This document shows, in pieces, positions 10,113-21,239 of a stretch of DNA of 64,000 bases. Each line of letters starts with the position of its first letter. Position 1 is the first letter of the stretch. Origin of the DNA: Anthonomus grandis grandis (lineage: Eukaryota; Arthropoda; Insecta; Coleoptera; Curculionidae). The position numbers were made by a program, and so were the translations under genes. The notes beneath the pieces are model-generated. The model was not told the origin of the DNA. It ran no database searches and saw nothing but the letters and a program-made list of their open reading frames with translations. The DNA lies in assembly GCF_022605725.1 (NCBI RefSeq), contig NC_065554.1:5227100-5291099 (forward strand), given 5' to 3'.

Positions 10113-12275
10113 CAGGGTGTCCCAATAATAATGGTAAATATTTTAACAGCAGATTCCTTTCATAAAAATAATGAGGTTAGGTTAAGTTTTCCTAGTCCGA
10201 AAATGAAATGCAACCAAAATACAGAGTGATAAACATTAAGTTTTTTTTTTGAATTTTGTCTATAACTTTAGCAGTTGTTTTTTGTTTTTAACTAAATTTT
10301 GCATTTGGCGGTTTTTTTATATGCCAAATCTAATTTTATTCGTTTTTTTTAATTATCTCGTAGAGGGCGCCACCAGCCTTATTTTAGTCTTTTTTAAACT
10401 CCATAACTTTTTTACACTTTGTATAATGTAATGTTTTATTATAAATTTCTATTCTGCAAGTGTTTTTCCTTAAAAAAGGTATACCTTAAAAATGTCGCTA
10501 GGATTTACCGTTCTTGAGATATTTGGACTTAAAACTTGCAATGCGCTCAAGAAAAAATAATTATTTCTCTACTTCAAGTTGAAAAAAAAATTAAGTAGGC
10601 TGTGTCTAACAAAAAAATTAAAACAAATAAAGCCACTGAGTCACAAGTATTACTTTCACGATTTATGTTTTTTTAGTTACTGTGGCGCATCATAGCTCCC
10701 ACGATTAGTTACTTTATTACCTTTTACTGCGTTATTTTTGTTAGTTATTAATAGTTCTGTTATTAATTTTTACTTGTTGCGTTAGTGTTATTTCCAGTAG
10801 TCTTTATTTATCACTTTAGTTTGAGATGCCTAAACATCAATATTTATAATTCGGAAACGCGAGATATGGTTTGTGTTATGCCCAAGCAAATTACGGCGGT
10901 CTAAGAGCTTGTCGACGTTATGCGCAATTATATCCAAATAGGAGGCAGCCAGATTTTAAACTCTTTAAACACGTTTACCAGAGACTTAGGGAAACGAGTT
11001 CATTCAGGCCAAAGCGAGATGTTGGGCGTCCAAATAGACGTAATGTGGACCAAGAAGAAGAAGTGTTAGTCCAGGTTGCTGAAGATCCAGAAATAAGTGT
11101 AAGGCGTATGGCGGCAAGAACTGGAATTAGTAAGTCCTCAGTTTTAAGAATTTTTCATAGTGAGCGTCTTTCCCCATACCATATTACGCCAGTACAAAAT
11201 CCTTTACTTAATACTTTTGGAGACAGATCTTCCAGCGAGATTAGATTTCGCCCGCTATATCCAGAAACAACAAAATCAAAATCAATTCATGTTGAAAGAC
11301 ACTTTCAACATGAATTCCAAATCCAAACGGAGAATTGTATTTAAACTTTTTAGAAACAAAACTCATTGATTATTTAGAAGAGTTGCCTTTAAATCTGCGC
11401 CGAGATATGATTTTTATGCAAGATGGCGCTCCTGCGCATTTTGCTAGACCCGTGAAAAAATATCTTAATGCTAAAATCAACTGGATAGGACGTGGAAGTC
11501 AAAACCCTTGGCCCGCATAAAGTCTTGATTTCAACCCGTTCGATTTTTGCGTATGGGGATACATGAAATCCATTGTTTACGAAAATCAAATAAACACAAG
11601 GGAACAATTATTAGAAAAAATTCAAGCCGCTGCTGAGTCATTTCGAAATGGGCAATTATTTTTTAAGATTCGGCGGTCTTTTTAAAATGTCTTGAGAAAA
11701 ATGGAGGCCATGTAGAACATTTGCTGGCAAATATTGATAATTTTGATTTTTAAATAATTTGTTTAGGTTTTATATTTTTATTTATCAATCATTTAAAGTG
11801 TAATATAGCAATTTAAATAGTTTCAAATATGGTTGTCTGGATGTCTTTAAAATCTTTAAATGTAAATATGTAGAAAAAAAATAATCCTAGAGAAATTTTT
11901 AAGGTATACCATTTGTAAGCAAAAATGCTGGCAGAATGCATATTTAAAATAAAAAATAAAATTATACAGGGCGTAAAAAAGATATGGCGTTCAAAAAACC
12001 ACTAAAATGTGGCTGGGGGCGCCCTCTATGAGATAATTAAAAAAAACTAATAAAATTAGATTTGGCATATAAAAAAACCTCCAAATGCTAAAATTTGGTA
12101 AAAACAAAAAACAACTGCTAAAGTTATAGACAAAATTTAAAAAAAAAACTTAATGTTTATCACCCTGTATCTTGGTTGCATTTCATTTTCGGACTAGGAA
12201 AATTTAACCTAACCTCATTATTTTTATGAGAGGAATCTACTGTTAAAATATTTACCATATTAACGGGACACCCTG
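10113..12275 (+). mobile_element. DD41D mariner-type transposon, copy A
   Basis: Ends are CAGGGTGTCCC on the left and GGGACACCCTG on the right, with TA on both sides. The inverted repeats extend well beyond 100 bp (for example GAGGTTAGGTTAAGTTTTCC near 10172 pairs with sequence near 12205), and similarity resumes further inside (10249-10400 against about 12000-12130). A second copy of the end motif lies about 108 bp inside each arm: TACAGAGTG near 10220 and CACCCTGTA at 12161-12169. Copy C has the same arrangement. The element encodes one decayed transposase. Confidence 0.85.
10826..11753 (+). pseudogene. DD41D mariner transposase (DUF4817 N-terminus), copy A, broken
   Basis: The start at 10826 gives MPKHQYL and then a TAA, matching MPRHNLF of copy C. 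The N-terminal helix-turn-helix block continues with CYAQANYGG, RRYAQLYPNRRQPDF and ETSSFRPKRDVGRPN. The second helix-turn-helix is RRMAARTGISKSSVLRIFH. About 50-60 codons are then missing, including the segment that carries the first catalytic Asp (TDEATF in copies B and C). The reading resumes in other frames with FMQDGAPAHFARPVKKYL and RGSQNPWPA, and a stop falls inside the ARSPDFNP motif. In the intact relatives here the spacing between the second and third acidic residues is 41. The last codons are NIDNFDF and a TAA at 11751. The protein would bind the TIRs and move the element; this copy cannot. Confidence 0.8.
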
Positions 12276-14534
12276 TAGATACAAAAACTAATTTTTTTTA
12301 TTTTCCTATAATTTTTTTTAAAGCATTTTTATCACAGGCAATCATTTTCTGCAAAAAAACCGTTTTTCATAAACCCTACCCTTATCCCCCCCACCCACCC
12401 GACACAACTTATCAGGAGAAAATTGTTTTCAAAAATCATTGTTTTTAAAAATAATATGCATGAATAACAACTGGTTTCATCGTTAATATCTAATCTAATA
12501 ACACAGTCTGTTTATTTAAATTTGATATAATTCTATATATGTATGGTAGTAAATATTAAATACAAAAACAGAGCTATTAGATTGGATATTATGGACGAAA
12601 AACGGTGATTTTTCAAAAGAATTTTTTACTGGGCAAAAACTTTTTCTAGTTTAATAATAAAAACCTGTGTTGCTATTTTGAGGTTATCATCTTCTTTTTC
12701 AAAAATAATAATCAGTTTATTAAGAAAAATAAACCGTTTTATAACCCACTTTAGAAATATATAGTAATCACTTTGATTATCCACAGCTATCTGCAATTGT
12801 GAATTGCTAAACCATTCTGCATCCATATGAAAATTTTCAATTAAATTTGATATAATACTCGTTAGAGATAACTGGTAAACTTATCGTGGAAAGCACAAGC
12901 GAATTAATTTCGCCATTATATGGCAGCCGTTCTAAACCTAATATTTCAATTAGAACCAAACCATTCGCATTATACTGAAATCAGTATTCGTGTGCATTTG
13001 AAATAGAGAGAGATTGGCACCAAAATTTCTAATAATGGTTAGAGAATGTATCCCGGCATAAATAGGATCAATTTAGATCCCGCATCGTGTTTGATGAAAT
13101 GTTTCGGATACCATAGTTTTTATAAAAAATTAAAATATTTTATAAATATTAACAATTATTATATAAATAGCTCTCATTTGCTTTAATCTATTCAAAACAC
13201 AACGTTTCACATGCTCACGTAAATATTAATGAAAAACGTCATATGGCTTGGAAACCAGCTTTAAACAAAATATGGCCATTGGCCATATCATTTACAGACG
13301 GAGCATCATAATTACAACATCCTGTGAGAATAGGGCTCTGATTTTATAAGATGCGATCAAACTCGTTTCTCGACTTTGGTCGTTAATATATATCTAAATA
13401 AGTTGGTGTCTATTTAAGAATAACTCGTATTTATTTTTGACTGAGGCTGGTTTTCTTTTTACTACTATTTCTGTAGATGCTCGTATATCCTGGTTTTTCA
13501 AATGTAAAAAAAATAGAAAAATAAATAATTAGCAAACTTTAAATATAAGTCATATAGGAATCATGTAAACTTATCCTATCTTTTATTAATTAACATAAAA
13601 AATCCAAATAACTATTTTACAATACATATTCTTGTTTGTAAGTAAGCCATGAAAGTAATTAATTCCCAACGATTTATCTACAGTAACAATGATAGGGACT
13701 CACATAATTTTTTTAGTGGTAAATGTAAAATTTTACATTTACAATAAAAGCAAATATGACTAATTTGATTAGTGTTATTATATGGAAAGTTATATTTTTA
13801 AAATAGTTCGTTTAAAAACTTTCATTTTAATACTTAAATTATACAATTAATTATACCGTAAAAATGAGTAGAACTACTAGGTGATTAACAATTATGCATA
13901 ATATACTTTAAAATATTTTATACAAATTATTTTCTTATTAAATCAGAGATTTGCCCGAAGAGAAATTAAAGGAGATTTTTTAAGATGTTTAACAAGTAAA
14001 TATAACAAAAATAGAGAGGCATATACCAGCAAGTGATTTTATTTGTTGCCCTTTTTAACACAATTCAACCAAGAATCCGAAAAAAAACAACGATATATTT
14101 AAATAATAAACGCCAATATTATGAGTTTAATCCAATGTAAGATTTTATTGACCTAATTTTAAATGTCGATTTTTAAGAACTAAAAAGCTATTACCTTCCA
14201 AAATGATATTATTCATTGTTGATAATTATCGAGTTAAAAGCATCCAAGGCGTTTGGCCTAATAGCAATAGTTTTTAAAATATACCATAATTTTTACAAGA
14301 AATATCACTAATATATTCCTTTTTTGTATGTTTGATTAAGACTAGATTCTGATGAATATGCGAAAAATTCTAGACCATGTATCAAAATTCCATAAAGTGA
14401 TTCTGCAGCTAAGTTTTAACCGTCAAGTAAATAGGTTTATGCGTTAATGTGTATTGACTAAATAGCATTTATGTGAATTACGATTAACTTTATCATCATT
14501 AAATGATGAATTTCTAATTTTACTAATGCTTTTT
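12276..14534. other. AT-rich spacer with a small inverted repeat
   Basis: No gene seen. An imperfect inverted repeat spans about 12355-12610: ACCGTTTTTCAT pairs with ACGAAAAACGGT, and AATATCTAATCTAATA pairs with TATTAGATTGGATATT. It may be a short palindromic MITE. The rest has only Lys/Asn/Ile-rich chance frames. Confidence 0.45.
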
Positions 14535-14538
14535 AATT

Positions 14539-16707
14539 GGATAGTGTTAACGTACAAAGAACCAAGCGCCAAATTTTAAAGTCGAGATTTTTAACGAAAT
14601 AAGTTTATTGCACATAAAAAACTTATAAAACAATTATGATGGTATTTTCCTAAAAGTAGAGTGTCTGCGTATATAATGTAAACTATCTATAGTTAAATAA
14701 AGCTATATTTGTAAAAAAATGTTAAAAACTTAGATATTTTACGGATGGTTCACTACTATTATTATTATGATGCGATAATAAAAAGGGAACCAAACGCCTG
14801 GTTCCTTTGCAAAAACTTCGTTTTCTGAAAAATTTGGTTTTTAAATCGCATGTTATTTAAGGGTCGTAAATATTTGGTTCTTTACTATTAATCTTAAATA
14901 GGCTATTTCTGGATTTCTTTGATTAAATTTCTCAATGTACATGAAATATAGGATGGTTCCTTTTTTAAAAACGAGAAAATACATAAAAAGCATTTTTGAA
15001 AAATGGTAAAATGCAAATAATTCAAACCCTTAAATTTCTCTTAAGCGGGAAAAATGGTTAAGAAAATAACAGCTTGCTTTTTATGAGTATAATTTATACA
15101 AAAATATTTAATTGTTATAACAAAATTAATTAACTTAAACGTAAATATTTATTTGGCATTTTCTTTAGCCTGATATGAAAAAAAACATTATGCGTTAAAA
15201 AAAATAGTCAAAATTATTACACAACAGCAGTATTGTTAGTCTTCTTGATAATCGAAATCTAAATCTGCATTGTATCAATTAATATCGTCAATAATTTCTT
15301 CGCCAGCTATAAGCGACGTATAAAAACTCTCATCTGCCTCAGGAATAAAATGCCTAACGGATCTTATATCAATAAGTTTAGGCGTTGAAATTGGTTTGCC
15401 ATTAGGATAAAGTATTGGCAATTATAAACTAAATACTTCTGTCTGTTTACCCTTATGTTTTGGTTTAATATCAACCTCTACAAAAGAATCTTGATTATGT
15501 CTGAATTTAAAAAATAAACTATAAGGGGAGAAACTAAATAAAAGTTTTATTTTCCGGACATCAGGCCAGTTTATTTTTTCCCCAATAGTATCTTTTTTTC
15601 TATTAATAATATGTTGTTCTAATACTTCGGAAGAGATAAAATTACACATTCTTAGTCATTGTATGTATTATGAATAGACTCTTTTTTTTTTAATTCTTCA
15701 CGACATTGACGTAATCCTGTGGCGTATATAACCTTTGCTCATATTTTAACGCCTTTTCAATGTCCCCAAAATCCAAATCGTTGGGTAAGAAACTATGGCC
15801 TGATACCAGAAATTTCATTTTTATATTTTGCAAAGTTGAAGAGTTATTTGAAATATGTTTTAGTATTAGGCAAAGTTTAATATTGCGGTTCTGCCCACCA
15901 CAGGAATCTGACCATAAATGTAAATCTTTTTATGCAAGATCCCATTTCTTGCGCACCGCGACCAGCAGTACCTTCTGTCCAGAGAAAACAGTTTTTCCTT
16001 CTTTTGCCGATCGAATACCCAAATTATAAAGCCATAACTGGCGTTTATAAAACATCATGTTTGTGGGGATTCTTGGTAATGGCAAAGTTTTCTCCAGGTC
16101 AAAAGAAATCGCCTGTACATGAACATTTTCTCTTGCCTCTTTAACATCGTTATTCAATTTTTTGATGACCGCATCATATAAAAAAACATCTTATTATTAA
16201 GGATTGAAGATAATGTTGTTATAAATCTTAAAAACAACATTTTTTTAAAAAGAACCAAACGACACCTAAACGGAACCAATAGCCATATATATCAAATTCT
16301 CGGTTTTAAAGAAGGAACCACAGATATGCACAGCTTTAGGTTATAAAGATAGAATAATGTTAAATCATTTACTTACCTCCAAATTTTCTTGAGGTTCTAG
16401 CATTTCCAGCATCTGCAACATCTTTTTACCCCGAGACATAACTAGCTTTTTGATATTTCCTTAAAAAATTAACTAAAAAATATCATTAAGCGGCACTGCA
16501 GTAAACAATACTTGGTTCTTTCTTTTAAAATGGAATTTTAATGATGGCTGTCATTGTTAACGGAACTTTTGTCACTAGATGGGCGCAGTTGTATTTTCGA
16601 GAGTGTTTAATAATTAAACCTGTAGACATAGTATTTATTCAGCCAATTGTCCAGAAAACTCGATTTCCGCCAAATGGCGCTTGGTTCCTTGTTCGTTAAC
16701 ACTATTC
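14539..16707 (-). mobile_element. DNA transposon with DUF7869-like protein, copy 2
   Basis: The element is 2169 bp. The left end reads GGATAGTGTTAACG (14539). The right end, read inward, is GAATAGTGTTAACG (from 16707). AATT borders both ends (14535-14538 and 16708-16711). TIR similarity continues into an AACCAAGCGCCA motif. GAACCAA or its complement recurs in both flanks (near 14788, 14802, 14875, 14955, 16253, 16276, 16314 and 16511), which suggests subterminal protein-binding repeats. The gene is on the minus strand. Length, AATT target, end pattern and protein type match the element at 852-3011, although the nucleotide sequences are quite different. Confidence 0.75.
15241..16439 (-). pseudogene. 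DUF7869-like transposase, copy 2, decayed
   Basis: A short first exon starts at the ATG at 16439 (MSRGKKMLQMLEMLEPQENLE). It ends in a consensus donor (GAG, then GTAAGT, at 16376). After a gap, 16157-15930 encodes VQAISFDLEKTLPLPRIPTN and FYKRQLWLYNLGI, the most characteristic block of this family. It continues in shifted frames with SDSCGGQNRN (about 15911-15882), then SGHSFLPNDLDFGDIEKAL. The 15649-15422 segment contains SSEVLEQHI and INWPDVRKIKLL. A last part (15420-15241) contains LIDIRSVRHFIPEADESFY and an acidic tail. Several stops and frameshifts make it non-functional. A segment between exon 1 and the SFDL block seems deleted. Confidence 0.65.
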
Positions 16708-16711
16708 AATT

Positions 16712-17046
16712 TCACTATAAATGCTGAAATTAAACGAAAAAATATCAAAGTATTAATGATTTTAATTAATTTATAAAGCTGTTAGCTGCAAATCTAATAT
16801 TTTTTTTTCGTATTTAGAGACGAGCAGTCGGGATTGTCGACAATTAACCGTACCGAAAGCACTGCATTTATGCATTTATCTATTCACAGATCCTGACATT
16901 ACCCTCATTAAAATCTATATTCCTACGATGAATTCATAATTAATTACGAGTTTTGTTTGGCTAAATTACGCCGCTATTTAAATAAATATTAATTTAGAAA
17001 TATATATTTATTTAAAGAGTAAGGTAATACCCAGCAAAATAAATCA
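16712..17046. other. Spacer, no gene seen
   Basis: AT-rich sequence between the DUF7869-type element and the P-like element. No motif-bearing frame. Confidence 0.5.
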
Positions 17047-17054
17047 CTAATTAC

Positions 17055-17785
17055 CTTAGAATATTGAAAGGCTAGAATTAGCATTGCCTTGGAACTATGG
17101 GTAGCTTGTTTGTTTGCAACATCTCTGATGCAATGATACCAAATGCTTATGTAAAAATGGCAAAAAAACACACTATAAAATATCATAAAAATTGGTCACA
17201 TATTTTGATAGACGCAAAACAATACTATTCCTCTTTAATAAAATATGAAGCATTTTTTTTCATAAAATATGATAAAATTCTCTATAAAGAAAACAACATA
17301 TTTAAAGTTAAATGAATGTAGATAACGTATATTAGAAAAAAAGGCAACATCCAATAAAAATAGATAGAGAGATAATATAGATTTTTTAATAAATTTTTAT
17401 TATTCTACGTCCTTTCTTCTGTCCCTTGATATTATGATGTTATGACAATATCGGTATTTACCTATGAAAAGATCAGCTTAACTTTTCCCATGGCGCGGCA
17501 CAAACGGCTCAAGTTTTTACTATCGTAACAGTTCACAAAAACACTGAAACATAAAAGACACTTTCTACTTTTTATTTTTAATCCAAAATCAAACATAAAT
17601 AAGTTAAATTATCATTATTACATGTGTTGGTATATAGCTAAAAATTTCCTCGTCGGAAAATGCTTGTAAACTTGACAACAGAAAATCGATGGATATATTT
17701 ATAAAAAAAAAACTCTCCCCTGCCCCTATGCACATGTTAAACTCAAAGTTGTTGTTTACTATTTCTAGCCTTTCAATGTTCTAAG
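17055..17785 (-). mobile_element. Internally deleted P-like element (MITE-like)
   Basis: This 731-bp element begins CTTAGAATATTGAAAGGCT (17055) and ends with the complementary AGCCTTTCAATGTTCTAAG (17785). The flanks are CTAATTAC (17047-17054) and CTAAATAC (17786-17793). That is an 8-bp duplication with one mismatch, the length known for P elements. Its left ~130 bp matches, inverted, the right end of the element at 18331-20437. Its right ~95 bp matches, inverted, the left end of that element. It therefore looks like a deletion derivative of the same family in opposite orientation. Short open frames inside are Lys/Tyr-rich and have no motif. Confidence 0.55.
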
Positions 17786-18330
17786 CTAAATACCGCCATT
17801 GTTCATTTTAGGTCATATGTTATTTCTTAGGACAAGGCTATGACTAGGTGCTTGCTGGCGTCTTAAGAGATATACAGATGGACCTAGTTACCTATATCTC
17901 ACATTTTTAACCAGTTTCTACGGGGGGCCAAATACTTTACATAACGGTTTTAAAGTATCCCTTAATAAAGTTTCTTATTATTAAAGCATTAATGAATTAT
18001 AAAATTTAATTCAAATGTATCATATTTTTGCTGCTTTTTCATTTTTTTTTTGTAAATTTTGCTTTGTACTATATTTATAGCGTACTCATTAACTATCGTT
18101 TGGTCATTTCAACTAATTATCTTTTAATTTATAAAACTAATTTTAAGCAAAAACTATGTCTTAATGAGCATATTCCAAAAACGAAGACAAAACTATCTGC
18201 CATAATTTTCCTTAGCAATAATAAAATCCTCAAAAGAAAATATAGTAAGTGAAAAAAATTTAAATTATAAGGTATTAATTATAATGTTTAAATTATCTTT
18301 AAGATTTAACCAAATTTGAAAACTTGCATT
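17786..18330. other. AT-rich spacer between two P-like elements
   Basis: An open frame at 18028-18252 is Phe/Tyr/Lys-rich and has no recognisable motif. I see nothing else. Confidence 0.5.
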
Positions 18331-20437
18331 CTTAGAATATTGAAAGGTTAAAATTAGTAAACATCAACTTTGTTTGAGTCCAACATGTGCACTTGTCTTT
18401 CCCTAAAATTTGTTTGAATATTTTTTTTGTTTTACTTTAATGCAACTTACAATAATATATATATAGTAATTGGCACCACATATTAATTTATTACTGTAAT
18501 TTTTTTTTTGCTTTTTAATTAAATGTCAAATACTTATTATAGATTGCCTAATGACCATGCACAAAGAGAACAATGGATTTCATTACTGGAAATCGACACG
18601 ATTAAAAAGAATATTTGTTTGTTCAGATCACTTCCTTAGAAGTAATTTCTTACATGAGGGAGATGATAATATGAGTAGACTTCTAATACTTATTGAATTG
18701 GGTATATGTGTAAAAGTACTTTCTTATTAGGATTTCTGATGCACTGGTTAAAAACATACAGCAGCCGATAATTCAGTTAATTTACCAAATGATTTACCCC
18801 TGAAAGCTCCATCGTCAATAATAATTGCATCTGAGATTAATAGTTCTACAGTAACCGTGGGTTTTAGGTCAACGATTACTATTTCTCATCCAGGCCGTTT
18901 TAGTTCAACTGTTACACATTCCCTGATTCCGCCAAGGAAAAGATAAAAATACACTCAAAATAGACACCAATATTGCACATTTAAAACTTATTGTTCAATT
19001 CTTTGTCTAAGTACAAATAAGAGTTTTATGCCATGTATGACAGTTCTTATTTAAAAGTGATCATCATTAGTTCGTTATTTACAAGTAATATAGTATATTT
19101 TTGTGTTATATTTGTTTAATTAAATACAATTAATATATACGTTATTATAAAGATTCTTTATAATAACATACATTTTATTGATCAATTGGAGTATCATAAT
19201 ACACTTTTTTTATTTTTGTTTTTAGACTTAGAGATGTAGAGGTATGCTTGGAGAAAGATATTATATCACCAGCATACAAAAATTAAGTTTTTTTTTTATA
19301 AAAGTTCATATATAATTATTTAAAAAATTGTCACATTTTAAATTTTGGTATTACTATATTTTTACGTACATTATTCTAGGGTAAACTCAAAACGATATCC
19401 TGAGGACCTAAGCACTGATGATTCCACCGTTTCAATATGTACAAACTATGTAGCAACTTAATTTTTTTAAACATTTAATCCCTAATTTATAAGTTTCATT
19501 ACATATTTTATTTGACTTGTAAAAGTACTTGTCGGTATATTACTACTAATAAACTATCTAATCTTATGCTTAGGTAACCTTTGTTTTTTAGTATAAATTA
19601 ATATGATATAATTGGTATTAGGTAGTATATAGGTCAGTGTTAAATGTCTCAAAACCATTGTACAGGCTAAATACCCATAATAAAAATCTTACCTGTAAAA
19701 AACCTGCAACTCCTTTACAATTTGAATATCCTTGTAGTTTTAACTTTTTCCGCTGTAGCAATACTGTCCCTTTGAAAAAGTCAGCACCATAAAAGTATAT
19801 ATTATGTCATATAAAATAAGTAATGTAAAACTGAGTTTTGTTCAATACAATAAAATTTTGCAAAATGTTAAAAATTTTGGTCTTAAAACATGATTTATTA
19901 AGAAATCTATAACATTAATAAAATATTTAATTTCCATAAAAATACTTTTTATTAGGATAAAAAATGCAGTTAATTTCTTCCTTCCTCTTTTGCTCTTTTA
20001 TTCCTTCCTCTAATGCAGTCCGTCAACAAAACACATAAATAGCTCATAAATGGAAATATTACTTATACTCAAACTCTACAATAATTAATGAATATTTATA
20101 ATGTAAATATTTGTTGACGACGTCACTGGTAGAGAGCGCTCGTATCGGTGGCTATACAAGCACTTGTACGTGGCTATCAGTGGCCTATTTTACGTATATT
20201 AACTTCGATATAGAGTATATTATCATATTTTATATTAAAAAATGCTTGATATTTTATTAAAGGGGGGCAGTAGTATTATTTTGTGCTTTCGGAAACAACT
20301 GAAAATTTTTATGATGTTATAAAGTAATTTTTTCCATTTCTATATAAGCATTTGGCATCATTGCATCAGAGATGTTGCAAGCAAACAAACCTACCCATAG
20401 TTCCACGATATGCTACTTCTAGCCTTTCAATTCTAAG
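18331..20437 (+). mobile_element. P-like transposon relic with THAP exon
   Basis: The left end is CTTAGAATATTGAAAGG (18331) and the right end is CCTTTCAATTCTAAG (to 20437). Subterminal sequence is specific to each end: TAGTAAACATCAACTTTG follows the left end, and the right end carries the TTTGGCATCATTGCATCAGA block near 20352. The same two ends, in reverse, bound the smaller element at 17055-17785. A THAP-like exon lies near the left end, where P-element transposases have their DNA-binding domain. No catalytic domain is recognisable in the remaining ~1.4 kb. The flanking 8-mers (CTTGCATT and CTAAAATT) match at only five positions, so the target duplication is not convincing. Confidence 0.5.
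18544..18960 (+). pseudogene. THAP zinc-finger fragment, probably P-element-derived
   Basis: After a good splice acceptor (ACTTATTATAG, ending at 18543) the frame reads LPNDHAQREQWISLLEID. A one-base shift then gives RIFVCSDHFLRSNFLHEGDD. The order of proline-containing start, invariant Trp, C-x2-H pair and Phe matches the C-terminal half of a THAP C2CH finger. The two N-terminal cysteines would be on an upstream exon, which I cannot identify with confidence. A later segment (about 18770-18945) reads LPNDLPLKAPSSIIIASEI and a Ser/Thr-rich stretch up to IPPRKR, also after a possible AG acceptor. The frame is broken. THAP domains bind TIR-proximal DNA in P transposases; a host THAP gene fragment is the alternative. 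Confidence 0.5.
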
Positions 20438-20439
20438 CT

Positions 20440-20689
20440 AAAATTAAATAGAATTTTCATCTATCATATAGGCAATACTGTATAAAGCTTGAAGACGATT
20501 TAAAATTTAAACCTTATATCTTTTGGAGGTTAATGCAGAGTTCACAAAAAGGTCGTTATTACAACTTTTGTTTGGTTAAAAAGAAGAATTTATAACTAGC
20601 CTGCAGAGTATTGCCAATGCGTTTGCTGTTTTCTTTTAAAGTTCTTGCGTTACTGTTAGATTATCGCAAAATAATATTCTTAGTTAACT
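20440..20689. other. Spacer, no gene seen
   Basis: AT-rich sequence between the P-like element and the LINE relic. Nothing recognised. Confidence 0.5.
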
Positions 20690-21235
20690 CAAAATTCATA
20701 TCTACAAGCCATAATTTTATCCAATTATCCCGAAGATGTTCTACTTGCCTTAAAAACCATTAAGCCGAAATTCATAGTTGGCCCTAACAAAATACCAGCT
20801 TTTTCATATGTGATTAAGCTTGTGGTTTTGTCAAATCGCTACAATGTTCTTCAATCTGACACAAAAACAAGAATGTTTTCTGAACCTTTGGAAGATGAAG
20901 ACCTCTTTGAGAACTCTAGGTTTATTATAATAATCAACAACTTTTATAAATGTTTTATCCTTCTTTTTAATCAGCTTTATATCTGTCAGTAAGAGGTCTT
21001 ACCGTTTATTGTCAAAATGGATTTATAAAAGGCAGATTTACCATGAAAAAACTACAATTTATCAATATATCAGAGATCAGACAGCTCAATGTGAATAGAT
21101 TATTATACCCGGATAATACAAAATTATTTTGTATCATTAATAAGATTTTAGATTGTTTGGAATTGTAAAATAATATTTTATTCCTCGATATATGGTGCAA
21201 AAATAACAATCTGCCTCTTAACCCATTAAAACCGA
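20690..21235 (+). pseudogene. Jockey-like LINE reverse-transcriptase relic
   Basis: The frame near 20730 reads PEDVLLALKTIKPKFIVGPN followed by KIPAF, the start of a non-LTR reverse transcriptase (usually ... GPDGIP). After an unrelated or deleted stretch, 21010 onward reads GFIKGRFTMKKL (normally GFRKGRSTxxNL). Then YPDNTKLFCIINKILDCLEL follows (normally YADDTKLFR...), ending in WCKNNNLPLN. The catalytic palm between these blocks is missing and YADD has become YPDN. It is a short, internally deleted copy with no ends visible. The clade (Jockey against related groups) is a judgement from motif style only. Confidence 0.55.
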
Positions 21236-21239
21236 GAAT

